The position numbers and the translations under genes were made by a program. This document shows positions 49,801 to 57,782 of a stretch of 64,000 bases of DNA, in pieces. Below the pieces are notes generated by a model. The model searched no databases. It was given only the letters and a program-made list of their open reading frames with translations, and was not told where the DNA came from. The DNA lies in contig CAIIXF020000001.1 in the NCBI GenBank assembly GCA_903813345.2, forward strand, positions 556,001 through 620,000. Reading direction: 5' to 3'. Origin of the DNA: Owenia fusiformis (Eukaryota; Annelida; Polychaeta; Sabellida; Oweniidae). How positions within the stretch are numbered: position 1 is the stretch's first letter; every line of letters begins with the position of its first letter.

Positions 49801-50971
49801 ATAATGCCAGGAGTTTCACACTACAAACGGAAATCATAATCAAGGTGTATTGTAAGAATTCTACGTCATATCACACCACTTATGTGCATGTATTGTACTG
49901 TGTCTAAGTGTGCTTTTGCATGTTGTGTAATTTGTGAAATGTAGATCAGTTCGGTGTGAAAGTATATTATGAATTATTACTCCTTTATAAATATTATTTT
50001 AAGATATATGTACAGTAAAACTTAAGGAGGGGTGATGAAATAGCACAAAATGATACAGACAGATTAAATTCAAATGTTGCAATCAACTCCTTAAATAGTA
50101 GAAATTATCAGTGACCTAGTTCGTAAGAATAGCAGTTTAATCAAATATAAATTGATAAATAGAATAAAAATTATCACATTTTCTTGAAATAATACAACTG
50201 CAAATATTCAGCAACTAATATTAAAACATTCATGTACATTCCAGGTGCCTACCCATGCCTTCAAATCGATTTTATTCTCAAAAGGGACATTGGATACTAT
50301 ATGATCCAGCTCTATATACCCAGTGTTTTGATAGTTATTCTATCATGGGTAGCCTTCTGGATTAGCATTGATGCAATTCCAGCTCGTGTCACAATTGGAC
50401 TTCTTACAGTGCTTACAATGACGACACAGAGCACAGGAGCAAGATCTCAACTTCCAAGAGTATCTTATATCAAAGCCATAGACGTTTGGATGTCAACCTG
50501 CTTGTTGTTTGTGTTTGCTTCGTTACTTGAATTTGCTGTTGTAAATGTGTTTTCACGAAAGGAGGTCAAAACAAGGACAGCTGCAACTTTGAAGAGAAAA
50601 CGAAAAGAAGACGAGATGGCACTCGAACAGGTTTGTAAAACTATGCATGTTCTCTGACTAATACCTTACGAAGGTAATCGTTATTCGGAAAATGTTCTCA
50701 TCAATACATTTCATTACAAGTGATTAATATGATTATTATAAGATATGAACTAATATATAATATTTGGTATTCATTTCAGATAAATATAGTTACACACAAT
50801 GGAAGGGACTTCAAGGAAGTGAGAGAGAAAATAACCAAAACAAAATATATAAGAGACCCTGACGGAAGGCATAAAGCTAGAAGGATAGACAAAATTGCCC
50901 GAAAAGCTTTTCCTGGTGTTTTTGTAGCCTTCAATCTTATATACTGGGTAACATATAGCTTTTCAGAATGA
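31710..50971 (+). CDS. Glycine-receptor-like Cys-loop anion channel with alternative exon cassettes
   Basis: This gene encodes a pentameric ligand-gated chloride-channel subunit of the glycine receptor/GluCl class, acting in the plasma membrane of excitable cells. The coding join is 31710-31810, one of 33131-33189 or 39119-39177, 40249-40313, 41199-41341, 41609-41698, 41936-42018, one of 42639-42770, 46822-46956 or 49516-49644, then 50245-50630 and 50780-50971. All junctions are GT-AG and keep frame, giving 415-417 residues. Numbering follows the form using 42639-42770: signal peptide 1-23, Cys-loop C160-C174, second disulfide C218-C229 with the same spacing as in glycine receptors, TM1 about 242-263, TM2 about 270-290, TM3 about 300-325, TM4 about 396-414. 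The PAR motif (270-272) before TM2 marks an anion channel. The agonist is unknown; glycine or glutamate are the natural candidates. Confidence 0.9.
31832..32054. mobile_element. TA-flanked MITE (family 2), short copy
   Basis: This 223-bp element has the end CACTCCTCTCAATAAGTTT and the inverted end AACTTATGGAGGGGAGTG, and is flanked by TA on both sides (31830-31831, 32055-32056). Its terminal sequences match those of the larger copies at 39473, 43149 and 58884. It lies in the first receptor intron next to the splice donor. Confidence 0.8.
33131..33189 (+). CDS. Receptor exon 2a (alternative N-terminal helix)
   Basis: A 59-nt exon that encodes [19 protein letters not shown] after completing the split Arg codon. 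In glycine receptors the corresponding segment is the N-terminal alpha-helix and following linker of the extracellular domain. The acceptor is TTGATAG|G with a weak pyrimidine tract; the donor is GACG|GTAACC. It is homologous to, equal in length to and in phase with exon 2b. Because 59 is not a multiple of three, using both exons together, or neither, would break the reading frame. Confidence 0.8.
34141..34466. mobile_element. AT-rich MITE with ~22-bp terminal inverted repeats
   Basis: The left end CACTCTTAAAAATGAATTAC is matched by the inverted right end (AAGTAATAATTTTTAAGAGTG). The interior is rich in ACTTAAGT-like words and is partly self-complementary. No clear target duplication could be read from the flanks (CTCTG / TGCGC), so the superfamily is unknown. 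It lies in the receptor intron between the two second exons. Confidence 0.7.
35385..35926. mobile_element. TTA-flanked transposon (family 1), inverted diverged copy
   Basis: This copy reads as the reverse complement of the 19406-20197 element: GGCTGTGGTCGG, CAGTCTTCAATACGTCC, GAACGGTATGGTCGCCATCG and finally AACTAGTTTGGTGTGATAGTAGGG at its right end. It is clearly older than its neighbour and its other terminus is not recognisable. It meets the next copy head to head across a single TTA (35927-35929). The open frames on both strands here are shadows. Confidence 0.75.
35930..36748. mobile_element. TTA-flanked transposon (family 1), young full copy
   Basis: A full-length copy that is almost identical to 19406-20197. 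It begins CCCTACTATCACAC, repeats the terminal CTACTATCACACC once more, and ends TTTGGTGTGATAGGGGGG followed by TTA (36749-36751). The left flank is TTA at 35927-35929. It lies in the receptor intron between exons 2a and 2b. Confidence 0.85.
36752..39118. other. Receptor intron sequence without recognised features
   Basis: AT-rich intronic DNA. A moderately GC-rich patch at about 37200-37400, with GATGCC/GGCAT words, may be an old element, but no termini could be defined. No further copy of exon 2 was found here. Confidence 0.45.
39119..39177 (+). CDS. Receptor exon 2b (alternative N-terminal helix)
   Basis: A 59-nt exon encoding [19 protein letters not shown] in the same frame and phase as exon 2a. 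It shares the ELM-QLL---Y(D/E)K core with 2a but differs in charge: 2b is basic and 2a acidic. The acceptor is TTTTGGCAG|G and the donor AAAAG|GTAGTT. It is 5.9 kb downstream of 2a and about 1.1 kb upstream of exon 3. It is either a mutually exclusive partner of 2a or the default exon in some transcripts. Confidence 0.8.
39473..40110. mobile_element. TA-flanked long-hairpin MITE (family 2)
   Basis: A 638-bp element flanked by TA (39471-39472 and 40111-40112), with ends CACTACCCTCCAAAAGTTTGG and (inverted) GGAGGGGGTG. Its two halves are inverted copies of each other for roughly 250 bp (for example CAATTACAATAGGTCGAAAA near 39639 against TTTTCGACCTATTGTAATTG near 39937). RNA from it could fold into a long hairpin. 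It sits between receptor exons 2b and 3. Confidence 0.85.
40249..40313 (+). CDS. Receptor exon 3: first beta strands
   Basis: A 65-nt exon encoding [20 protein letters not shown] plus M after completing a Gly codon. This matches the conserved GPP-V-V---I-SI-SISE--M segment at the start of the Cys-loop receptor beta-sandwich. The acceptor is TTTTATAG|GA and the donor ACTATG|GTAAAG. The exon ends in phase 0. Confidence 0.85.
41199..41341 (+). CDS. Receptor exon 4: loops D and A
   Basis: The exon encodes [20 protein letters not shown] through [12 protein letters not shown]. The Arg of [11 protein letters not shown] corresponds to the loop D arginine that contacts the agonist carboxylate in glycine receptors, and W-PDVFF is the family's loop A signature. 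The acceptor is TTATCCAG|GA and the donor CTTCCG|GTAAAT. The exon ends with two bases of a codon. Confidence 0.9.
41609..41698 (+). CDS. Receptor exon 5: loop E
   Basis: A 90-nt exon encoding [20 protein letters not shown] and DNGDIWYAS. It corresponds to the ANEKGANFH---T-N-LLRI--NG-VLYS region of glycine receptors, the complementary (loop E) face of the binding site. The acceptor is CTTTCAG|C and the donor TTCCAA|GTACGT. Confidence 0.9.
41936..42018 (+). CDS. Receptor exon 6: Cys-loop
   Basis: An 83-nt exon encoding [21 protein letters not shown] and PMMFES. The two cysteines are separated by exactly 13 residues, the canonical Cys-loop that couples agonist binding to the pore. The KYPLDEQ variant resembles glutamate-gated chloride channels more than vertebrate glycine receptors. 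The donor is AAGTT|GTACGT. The exon leaves one base (T) that every exon-7 cassette completes to Phe, the loop B aromatic of the E-S-F motif. Confidence 0.9.
42639..42770 (+). CDS. Receptor exon 7a: loop F/loop C cassette
   Basis: A 132-nt, phase 1-1 exon encoding [20 protein letters not shown], then [11 protein letters not shown] and DCSQNYTT. It forms the segment from loop B through loop F to the first half of loop C. The Cys of DCSQNY pairs with the Cys of AYPC in exon 8 (spacing 11), as in glycine receptors; the Tyr and Thr of NYTT match known agonist-contact positions. It is the nearest cassette to exon 6 (620-bp intron). The acceptor is TTTGCAG and the donor ACAG|GTAGAA. A 31-bp tandem array starts about 33 bp downstream. 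Confidence 0.85.
42803..43148. repeat. 31-bp tandem array, left part (about 11 units)
   Basis: Near-perfect units of the 31-bp sequence composed of ATTATACTCGTATATGTG and TAGTGTCCACAAC. One unit has TTGTG and another GAAGTG in place of TAGTG. The array is intronic, between exons 7a and 7b, and is interrupted at 43149 by a transposon. Confidence 0.95.
43149..44024. mobile_element. TA-flanked long-hairpin MITE (family 2) inside tandem array
   Basis: The 876-bp element begins CACTCCCCTCCATAAGTTTG and ends with the inverted CAAACTTATGGAGGGTAGTG. It is flanked by TA (43147-43148, 44025-44026). The outer roughly 250 bp on each side are inverted copies, so the element folds into a long hairpin. It is very similar to 58884-59756. 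It has no open frame for a transposase and would be mobilised in trans by a mariner/Tc1-type enzyme, as the TA duplication suggests. Confidence 0.9.
44025..44205. repeat. 31-bp tandem array, right part (about 6 units)
   Basis: A continuation of the same 31-bp array after the transposon. The first unit resumes at TATATGTGTAGTGTCC, exactly where the left part stopped once one TA is removed. The first unit has lost three bases (GTCCAACATT). Confidence 0.95.
44206..46821. other. Receptor intron 7a-7b, remainder
   Basis: Intronic sequence. It contains a direct duplication of about 64 bp at 45671-45795 (AGGTCGCTTT(C/A)ATT to GGGTGCATTGCA). No further loop F/C cassette was seen. Confidence 0.5.
45671..45795. 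repeat. 64-bp tandem duplication
   Basis: Two head-to-tail copies containing GTTGACCGTGTTGTTTAGTT and ACCAAGGGTGCATTGCAAG, nearly identical, so a recent local duplication within the receptor intron. Confidence 0.85.
46822..46956 (+). CDS. Receptor exon 7b: loop F/loop C cassette
   Basis: A 135-nt, phase 1-1 exon encoding [20 protein letters not shown], then [16 protein letters not shown] and DCSQNYTT. It aligns with 7a across its full length with one extra residue. The pre-loop-C LPQF motif is as in glycine receptors. The acceptor is TTATTACAG|TT and the donor ACAG|GTCGGT. A family 1 transposon begins only 66 bp downstream of the donor. Confidence 0.85.
47023..47998. mobile_element. DNA transposon (family 1), copy with internal insertion
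   Basis: The copy starts CCCTACTATCACACCAAAGT and ends AGTTTGGTGTGATAGGGGGG. It is 976 bp, longer than the 792-bp copy because of extra sequence at about 47225-47335. The flanks (TCA on the left, TAA on the right) do not match, so the target site is altered or the copy is rearranged. It is more diverged than the copies at 19406 and 35930. Confidence 0.8.
47999..49515. other. Receptor intron 7b-7c, remainder
   Basis: Intronic sequence with short open frames only. Nothing further was supported. Confidence 0.5.
49516..49644 (+). CDS. Receptor exon 7c: divergent loop F/loop C cassette
   Basis: A 129-nt, phase 1-1 exon encoding [20 protein letters not shown], then [14 protein letters not shown] and DCSQNYST. 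It keeps the first strand and loop C of 7a and 7b but departs in the middle. The conserved Trp after YK is Phe, and the LPQ(F/Y) motif before loop C is replaced by ISNF. It is six residues shorter in the alignment than the longest cassette in the window. The acceptor is TTTTTAG|TT and the donor ACAG|GTATTT. It is nearest to exon 8 (600-bp intron). Confidence 0.85.
50245..50630 (+). CDS. Receptor exon 8: loop C end, TM1-TM3
   Basis: A 386-nt exon starting with the AYPC half of loop C and running through TM1 ([18 protein letters not shown]), the PAR anion-selectivity motif, TM2 ([15 protein letters not shown]), the TM2-TM3 loop ([14 protein letters not shown]) and TM3 ([16 protein letters not shown]), then a basic cytoplasmic start with KRKRKE. 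Pore position 6' is Leu, where vertebrate glycine receptors have Thr. The acceptor is ATTCCAG|GT and the donor AACAG|GTTTGT. Length and phase are identical to the exon at 59905-60290 on the other strand. Confidence 0.95.
50780..50971 (+). CDS. Receptor exon 9: cytoplasmic loop end, TM4, stop
   Basis: The exon encodes 63 residues and the TGA stop. The cytoplasmic part contains HNGRDFKEV and the basic [13 protein letters not shown] stretch that normally precedes TM4. TM4 is [18 protein letters not shown], ending two residues before the stop as usual for the family. The whole TM3-TM4 loop is only about 70 residues. The acceptor is CATTTCAG|AT. Confidence 0.95.
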   Translation: MNIVTHNGRDFKEVREKITKTKYIRDPDGRHKARRIDKIARKAFPGVFVAFNLIYWVTYSFSE

Positions 50972-53900
50972 CACGATTCCAGGGTTTGGATATACATATT
51001 TGCTCTATAATGTGAATGAAACTATCATTTTGCATAGATGGATACCTTCTCAGTGAAGACTATGTAAATTATGCAGATTTTGTGATATCATTTTCTTGAT
51101 GAGCCACGTCAACTCCATTACAATTGTATAGTTATATTTATACTACTTGCTATGCTATAAGCTTATGGAAAAATCATCAAATACAGCACCACCCAAATCA
51201 TTAAGGTAAGAACTAATAGGTCGCAATAACATATCAAAATGCTTGAGTTGGTCTAGTTTAGTGCAAGTATTTTATGAATTGTGATATGATTTTATAACCG
51301 TGGATGGTCAAACTATTAGTCCATGGTATGAAATCTCTAGGACTTCTAATAAAGAAGCTGGTAGCATACTATGGCGCAGCGATATTTGACCTAATAATAA
51401 CATACCTTAACAATTTTTATTATAACCATTTAATGTACTTCCGGCTTTTAGGCTGAATTATGCCTGTCACTAGCAGAGGACAAAAAATTACCAAAAACTA
51501 AAATCAATACCCTAAATTATGTAATCCGTGCATCGGCGTTTTGTATGATTTCTCAGCCATTAATGTAGTAAATGTTACAAATGAATTACTTTGAATTCAT
51601 ATTAGAATGAGAAATGCTTAAATTATGCAAGTTTTTCACAAAATGGGTCTCGATATATTTTGATATATAGGCTGTTATTCCGCGGTGAACATTGTCAATA
51701 AAGGAGGGCCTCTTCTTTTTCCTTGACTAATTGCCACTCCTTCTAAAATTCTATTTCTTGTTGTTAGCTAGTGCTCAGTTGCTTATACAACAACCATCAA
51801 GACTTGGTCGAATTCATGAGTCAATGAGAAAAATCGCTAAATATCTTCCTAAAATCTGATGATATCCAGCGGTAAGGTCAAATAACCATCAGAAAATCTG
51901 ATGATAGCCAGCAGTAATGTCGAGGAATAATTGTAAGGCGTTCGATTGCATATGACTCTTACAGATTATTAGACATGCCCTTGGTATATATGAACATTCC
52001 AATACCTCTGTAACATTGAGTTGGATATAAATATTACATATTGTTATCGTCTTATGTATTATAAAACATGAACAATAACTTGTTATTTGACCCCTTGCGA
52101 TAATATGGATAAACTCTGGTAATAAAATGTTTTAAATGGTAAGAAAACTAACATGTTCGCAATCATAAATTACCTAAATATTCGACACACCTTTGTTGAA
52201 TCTGCTTTTCTTGTATTTGAAAAATCAAACAAAATCCGAAAAGTAGTGTAATTACACCAATTAAACACTGGCATTTTCAGTAAAATTATAGCAAATGTTT
52301 ACATTATGATAATCTAGTTTAGTGTCCATATACTTAAAATAACGGTCTGTGTCTTATGAAACTTCGAATCAAAATATTTACATTGATGAAAGACATTTTT
52401 CAAACCGAAAGGCGGAAGTTTTTTCAGCAAATGGTATTTAAAAAAATCAAGACATATGCACCTCCCTACATATTGCTTCAAATGTTGCTGCCCTATAGTG
52501 TGCTATGGATCATTTATATTTGGAAGTCATACCATAGACTATATCGTTCACATCAAATATGCATTAAATCACATTCTAAAAGTAAGATGGACTTAATTGT
52601 ATGTGTCATACTTCACTTATGTACAAATGTAAATGATATAAGATGTAAAAATCACCAACGATCATGTGCACATTGTTCACATTGACATATCATAACAATT
52701 AATTTGTAAATATGTTCATTTAGTATAAAAAGAGAGAAATGTGTGTATTACTAAAGAAACTTGAAAATGTAAAAATCATGTTCGATTCAAATTCGAAAGT
52801 AGTCTCTTTTTCAAATTAACTTCACTAGTTATGTTAATAAGCTTAGCTGCATCTATAATGTAACATGCCACTAGTCTATCAGTTACACTAACTTGTCTGC
52901 ACATGGGGACATTTTCTTACACCGTTCTATATCGTAATTTAGAAGTGAAGAATTGTCACGTGTTTATCGATTTTATGTTGCGGGAACACCATATTTAGTC
53001 GGCTCCACTCTTATACACATTCTTACTATTCATCCTATCGTCTCTATGTTTAATTGAGAAAAGACATATTGCTTTCGTTTATCTATTACGGTGCCATACT
53101 ACCAAGCGAAATTTAATAGGGATCAATATAGATGGCATATCATGCGTGAGTTGTTCTTCATCCTTGTCACATTATTTTTATGTTGATATTGATATTCAAA
53201 ATACATTACATTGATCTTTGACTAAGTTGATAATAATTCTTCTCGTTTCATAATCATTTTTCTAGATTTGCTAGATTTGATTAAATTAATTTTGGGCAAT
53301 GAATTGTATTTAGATGTTAAAAAATGCCATCTTTTGACGTCATCGAGGCCTTTAGGATAACCATATATAGAAAAGGTATCCTGACAAAGATCCGTTTTAA
53401 CGTTTTAACGAGGAATGAATGGCGTATTGTGCAGGTGGTTTAAATATGCTGTGCTACCGATTTCACCTTCCAATTCTACAACTTTACAGTCATACAAATA
53501 CTTAGTTATAAAGATACTTGGTATCATATATTGCTGATGTCATCAATGGAACTGCTAATAGACTTATTTCAGAATAATGATTTGAACAAATTGATAGCTG
53601 TATTTTGGTATTGTATCCTATAAAATCTTTATGTGAAATAAAAATGTAGCTATCAAGTTTAGTCTTAACTTTAGTTTTAGGCGTTCTGATAATCCAAAAT
53701 GTTTAAAATGTTATTCAAAACAAATTAGAAATATTTATAATTATTGTGTTTTCATTTCCCGAACATCGTAAAGTATTGCGACCTGTATTGGAATTAGGGT
53801 ATTGTATGTATTTCTCCAGTTCTTTACAAGTAAGGGCTTTGTAAGACTTTTCAAAAAAGTGTGTTGGTTTATGCTGAATTTAAGTAGTATAACCTTGAAA

Positions 53901-54246
53901 ATCATCGATGTACTTGTGATATACTTGTGATATACTTTTCCAGCTGTAAGTTATATGTGTTACTTGTGAAAATGTCTTTCATTACCATGAAGTTGTACCT
54001 GTAAGATACTCATGATCACTGATGACTTTAGCACACCCAGTTAAGTATTGTCGACTTCTTCCACAAACAAGAAAAACTGGAATATGATATAAGGGTTTTT
54101 ATTGTTTTAAATTAAATTAAATATTACCCACATCATATTTCAATTTTTGTTGCGTGATGGATTGAACTATTCTAGTGCTTACATGTAATTATGAAAAATA
54201 AAAAGCCTAAAGATATTATATTGTCTGTAATTTATAAATTTAAGCA
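50972..54246. other. 3' flank of receptor gene, no second gene seen
   Basis: Candidate polyadenylation signals AATAAA occur at about 51348 and 51696, but which is used cannot be told. A 109-codon open frame at 52356-52685 has no recognisable domain and is probably chance. No other feature was supported. Confidence 0.5.
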
Positions 54247-54540
54247 AACTAACCCGCCTATCACACCAATTCCGTTCTTTCTAGTCCTACAAAGATGTCG
54301 CAAAACGAGCTAAATATATATGACCGTGGTCGGGAAAATTATCTACTTCGTAGTAGGTCACCTCGTTTGAAGTACGTTGTTACACAATTGTTACACGATA
54401 TTGTTATCGAAATTTGAAATGGTTCAAAATTCTAAATCACACTCCCCTCTGAGCATGTCTATAAAGTCCAACCCGTTGGTACATAGTTCAAGCCCGTTTT
54501 TTGAGAAGGTAGTGAGAAATAGTTTGGTATTATAGTAGGG
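54247..54540. mobile_element. Family 1 transposon, short inverted copy
   Basis: This copy begins CCCGCCTATCACACCAA, continues with GACCGTGGTCGGGAAAATTA as in the reverse complement of the 792-bp element, and ends TAGTTTGGTATTATAGTAGGG, TTA. It is about 295 bp, so more than half of the interior is deleted. Confidence 0.75.
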
Positions 54541-54981
54541 TTACATATAGCGTACATATGCGTGCCAATGCCCTAGAGGCATGGCAGACTTGTTGAAAAA
54601 GTAATACGATCATAAACTACGACAAATAAGTAAATAAGCATTCAACTCTACATTTATCAATGTCATGGTGATGTTCAGAAATTAAACAAGATTTGATATC
54701 GTTAAAACTGCGCATTTGTAAGCTTTCAAGAATTATTTCTACTTCAACTTTTGAGGACTGTTGACTTAACGCTACATCGATGCTCGTACTACTTAAGTCA
54801 TCACTTTAGAACTAAAAATCTGCTTCCTTCCTCTCCCAATGTCAATTTCTATTTCTTTCAACGCATCTTCAAATGCGATATTATGGTGTATTTTGTTGAA
54901 TGCATGATAACGAACGAAAAATGTCTACATAGTTTAGTCAATCATGAACGAAATGGACGTACATTGGTCCAGTCATTTAAA

Positions 54982-55535
54982 CCCCTATCACACCAAACTA
55001 ATTCTCAACCGTCCTAATACAAAAAGTCGTAAAACGGGTTTAGTCTGGGTGTAGTCGGGAAATAGTACTTCAATTTACGCCCGGCTACACAACGTGGTAA
55101 TACGTCCCGAGTAGGATTGAAGTACGACAGTTCCGTTTAAGAGAACGTCCAATTCGTCTTATGTACGTTATCACTCGTCCTAAAATGCATCAACGTTTGT
55201 AAATAGACCCCAAACAGTTCTAAGTACGTCGAATCCGTTCGTACATAGCTTGAGCCTGTTTTAGATAACGTAGTGGGAACTAGTTTGGTGGAACACCCTA
55301 CTATCACAACGTCACAATTTTCTGATGGTCATCGCGTTCTGCAATTAGAGCGGAGGGCAACGCACTTAAGACGACCTGAAGGTACTACGAACGGAACTGT
55401 CGTACTTCAAACCAAGTAGAGATGTTTTTAGAAAGTGATAAATTGTCCGAGGACGTATTTTGAACAAGATAGAACTGATTGCAAACGGGTTTCATACTAG
55501 TTGGCACTGCGTTCTTCAAAAGGTTTCCGAACTGG
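54982..55535. mobile_element. Family 1 transposon, head-to-head fragments
   Basis: An inverted copy runs from CCCCTATCACACCAAACTAA to ACTAGTTTGGTG (about 55292). It is followed directly by a forward fragment starting CCCTACTATCACA (about 55305) that continues with GAACGGAACTGTCGTACTTC and fades by about 55535. This repeats the head-to-head layout seen at 35385-36748. Confidence 0.65.
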
Positions 55536-55639
55536 CTTTAGATATATGTGCATATATCCATATAATATATAAATATATTTTCACAGCATTGTGGAGGTCA
55601 TTACTAAACCACCGCACCAATGCCCCATCCTATACATCT

Positions 55640-55919
55640 GCTCTTATCAAAACCACGATTACTAATGACCTTCAGATGGAACAACTCATCCATGCTGCCT
55701 ATTAATCAGATGAGGCGATTTGTGATTTTGGTGTGTTCAAACCGATGACGGACAAGATGAGAGGATTCAGATATGCGACCTTTACAGACCTCCACAATGG
55801 CGTAAAAATGCCCTGAGGAAACGTTTTCTCGATGGGTTCAGATCCATGTTCCACGAATGGGTTCAACGCTAGAACAATTGTATCAAAACCACGAAAACTA
55901 TTTTGAGCATTTTAATTGA
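55640..55919 (+). pseudogene. Decayed mariner/Tc1-type transposase, C-terminus
   Basis: Conceptual translation from about 55724 gives DFGVFKPMTDKMRGFRYATF and TDLHNGVK. After frame changes it gives a W-QR-EQ region and NYFEHF before a TGA at 55917-55919. This follows the D(F/Y)-LF------L----F----(D/E)----V----(L/W)--------W--(R)-----G-YFE layout that ends mariner-family transposases. At least one frameshift and in-frame stops break it, so it is inactive. Only the region after the last catalytic Asp can be seen; the segment before 55724 is too decayed to align by eye. Confidence 0.6.
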
Positions 55920-56696
55920 AACATGTGTTACCATAGTAACCATATTTTTAGTCCAATGAGAGTAAAGTGCATAAAATTTGTTACACCAATTGCTTAATCC
56001 ATTTTACATATTCTGTGAAAATTTCAAATAAAAATCCACAAAACTTTTGATTTAAATAGATTTTTCTCAGAACTTATTGATCGACCTGGTATATCGCAGA
56101 ATTTAACTGTTTAGTGAGTAGGGTTATGCGTAGTTGAGGGGCATTGGAAAGTGGTGGAGATTTAAGAAGTATAATGCGAAAAAGATCAATTTTTGACGTA
56201 TTCCTGAGATCAAATCCATCTCATTTTGACGCAATAAAAGCTGCCGAAAAGAATAATCTAAAGACATCATAAAGATATACATAGCTAATTGTCATTCAAA
56301 AAACCAAAGAGTTTGAGCCATTTACTTCATTTTGATCAGGTCATATAGATGGCTCATTTGAGCAATAGAGGTAATGATTATTGAATACGGCCGTAGTAAT
56401 AAAATAACCTTAACCCCAAAATGCCTGAGTATGCCAGACCAATCCTAAAAAGTTAAATGTTTACCTCATCCTCGACTCATCTCACAAAACACACACAACA
56501 TGGCATAATAGTTTCTGTTGAGTACTTGGTCTTGGAGCTAGTCTAGCCATGTGCAATGTCAACGGTACTAATAAAGTATGTCCCTTTAGTCCATTTAAAT
56601 TTCTAATTTTGATTTTTCTCAATGTTAACATAACGAGGAAAGAGAAAACTGCATGTCAATAAAAAATCAAAGTGATCACTTAGGCTATACCCCTTT
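55920..56696. other. No recognisable gene
   Basis: AT-rich sequence; the first part may be the 3' untranslated tail of the decayed mariner. Nothing else was supported. Confidence 0.45.
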
Positions 56697-57490
56697 CGGG
56701 CATTTGAAAGTTAATGTTACACTTTTCATATGCTTGTTGGCATTTGGAGGTTAATGTCATAATTTTGATATGCTTGTTCGCATTTGAAGTTTAATGTTAC
56801 AATTTCCATATGCTTGTTCGCATTTGAAGTTTAATTTTACAATTTCCATATGCTTGTTCGCATTTGAAGTTTAATGTTACAATTTCCATATGCTTGTTCG
56901 CATTTGGGGTTTAATGTAACAGTATCCATATGCTTCTTGGTATTTGAAGGTTAATGTTACAATTTTCATATGCTTGTTCGCATTTGACGATTAATGTCAC
57001 AATTCCACATGCTTGTTGGCATTTGGTGTTTAATGTAACATTATCCATATGCTTCTTGGTATTTGAAGTTTAATGTTACACTTTTCATATGCTTCTTGGC
57101 ATTTGAAGTTTAATGTTACACTTTTCATATGCTTCTTGGTATTTGCAATTCAATGACACTATTTCCATATGCTTCTTGGCATTTGAAGGTTAATGTTACA
57201 ATTTTCATATGCTTCTGAGCATTTGTTTAATGTCACAATTTTTATATGCTTCTTGGTATTTGAAGTTTAATGTTACACTTTTCATATGCTTCTTGGCATT
57301 TGAAGTTTAATGTTACACTTTTCATATGCTTCTTGGTATTTGCAATTCAATGACACTATTTCCATATGCTTCTTGGTATTTGAAGGTTAATGTCATAATT
57401 TGCATATGCTTCTTGGCATTTGAAGTTAATGTCACAATTTTCATATGCTTCTTGGTATTTGAATTTTAATGTTACACTTTTTATAAGCTC
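56697..57490. repeat. 40-bp tandem satellite, about 20 units
   Basis: An array of a 40-bp unit built from GCATTTGAAGTTTAATGTTA, CAATTTCCATATGCTT and GTTC or CTTG. Variants mark sub-blocks: the left units end GTTCG and the right units CTTGG. Near-identical pairs recur (around 57080 and 57300), suggesting higher-order duplication. It lies between the convergent receptor genes. Confidence 0.9.
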
Positions 57491-57622
57491 GTTGAAGAAT
57501 TGAATTGAATAAAAAATAAATGAATAAATAAAGAAATATAGGGTAATCGTACAGGTACAAGTCGGACTACACTTTCAACCAACCCATGCTCCCCATGTCT
57601 TGGACGATAGGGTCACAAAACC

Positions 57623-57782
57623 TCCACATGTCCGAATTAGATCTTCCTCAATTTTGCTTTGATCCATAGTTGTACCCTACAAGGATCTACAGTCTACTTG
57701 CTTCCCATCTCCAAGAATCCTTGTAGGGTACAACAATGGATCAAAGCAAAATTGAGGAAAATCTGATTTGGACATAAGGGGT
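57623..57782. repeat. Long palindrome, ~62-bp arms
   Basis: The arms at about 57623-57686 and 57715-57782 are inverted complements (CTCAATTTTGCTTTGATCCA and ATCCTTGTAGGGTACAAC) separated by a loop of about 28 bp. It is probably a small palindromic element. A weaker imperfect palindrome follows at about 57985-58050 (AAGGACC... to ...TTTCCTTTAC). Confidence 0.75.

Noticed and set aside
52356-52685. 109-codon open frame downstream of the receptor
   Set aside because: No domain, no splice context, and composition like the surrounding AT-rich DNA.
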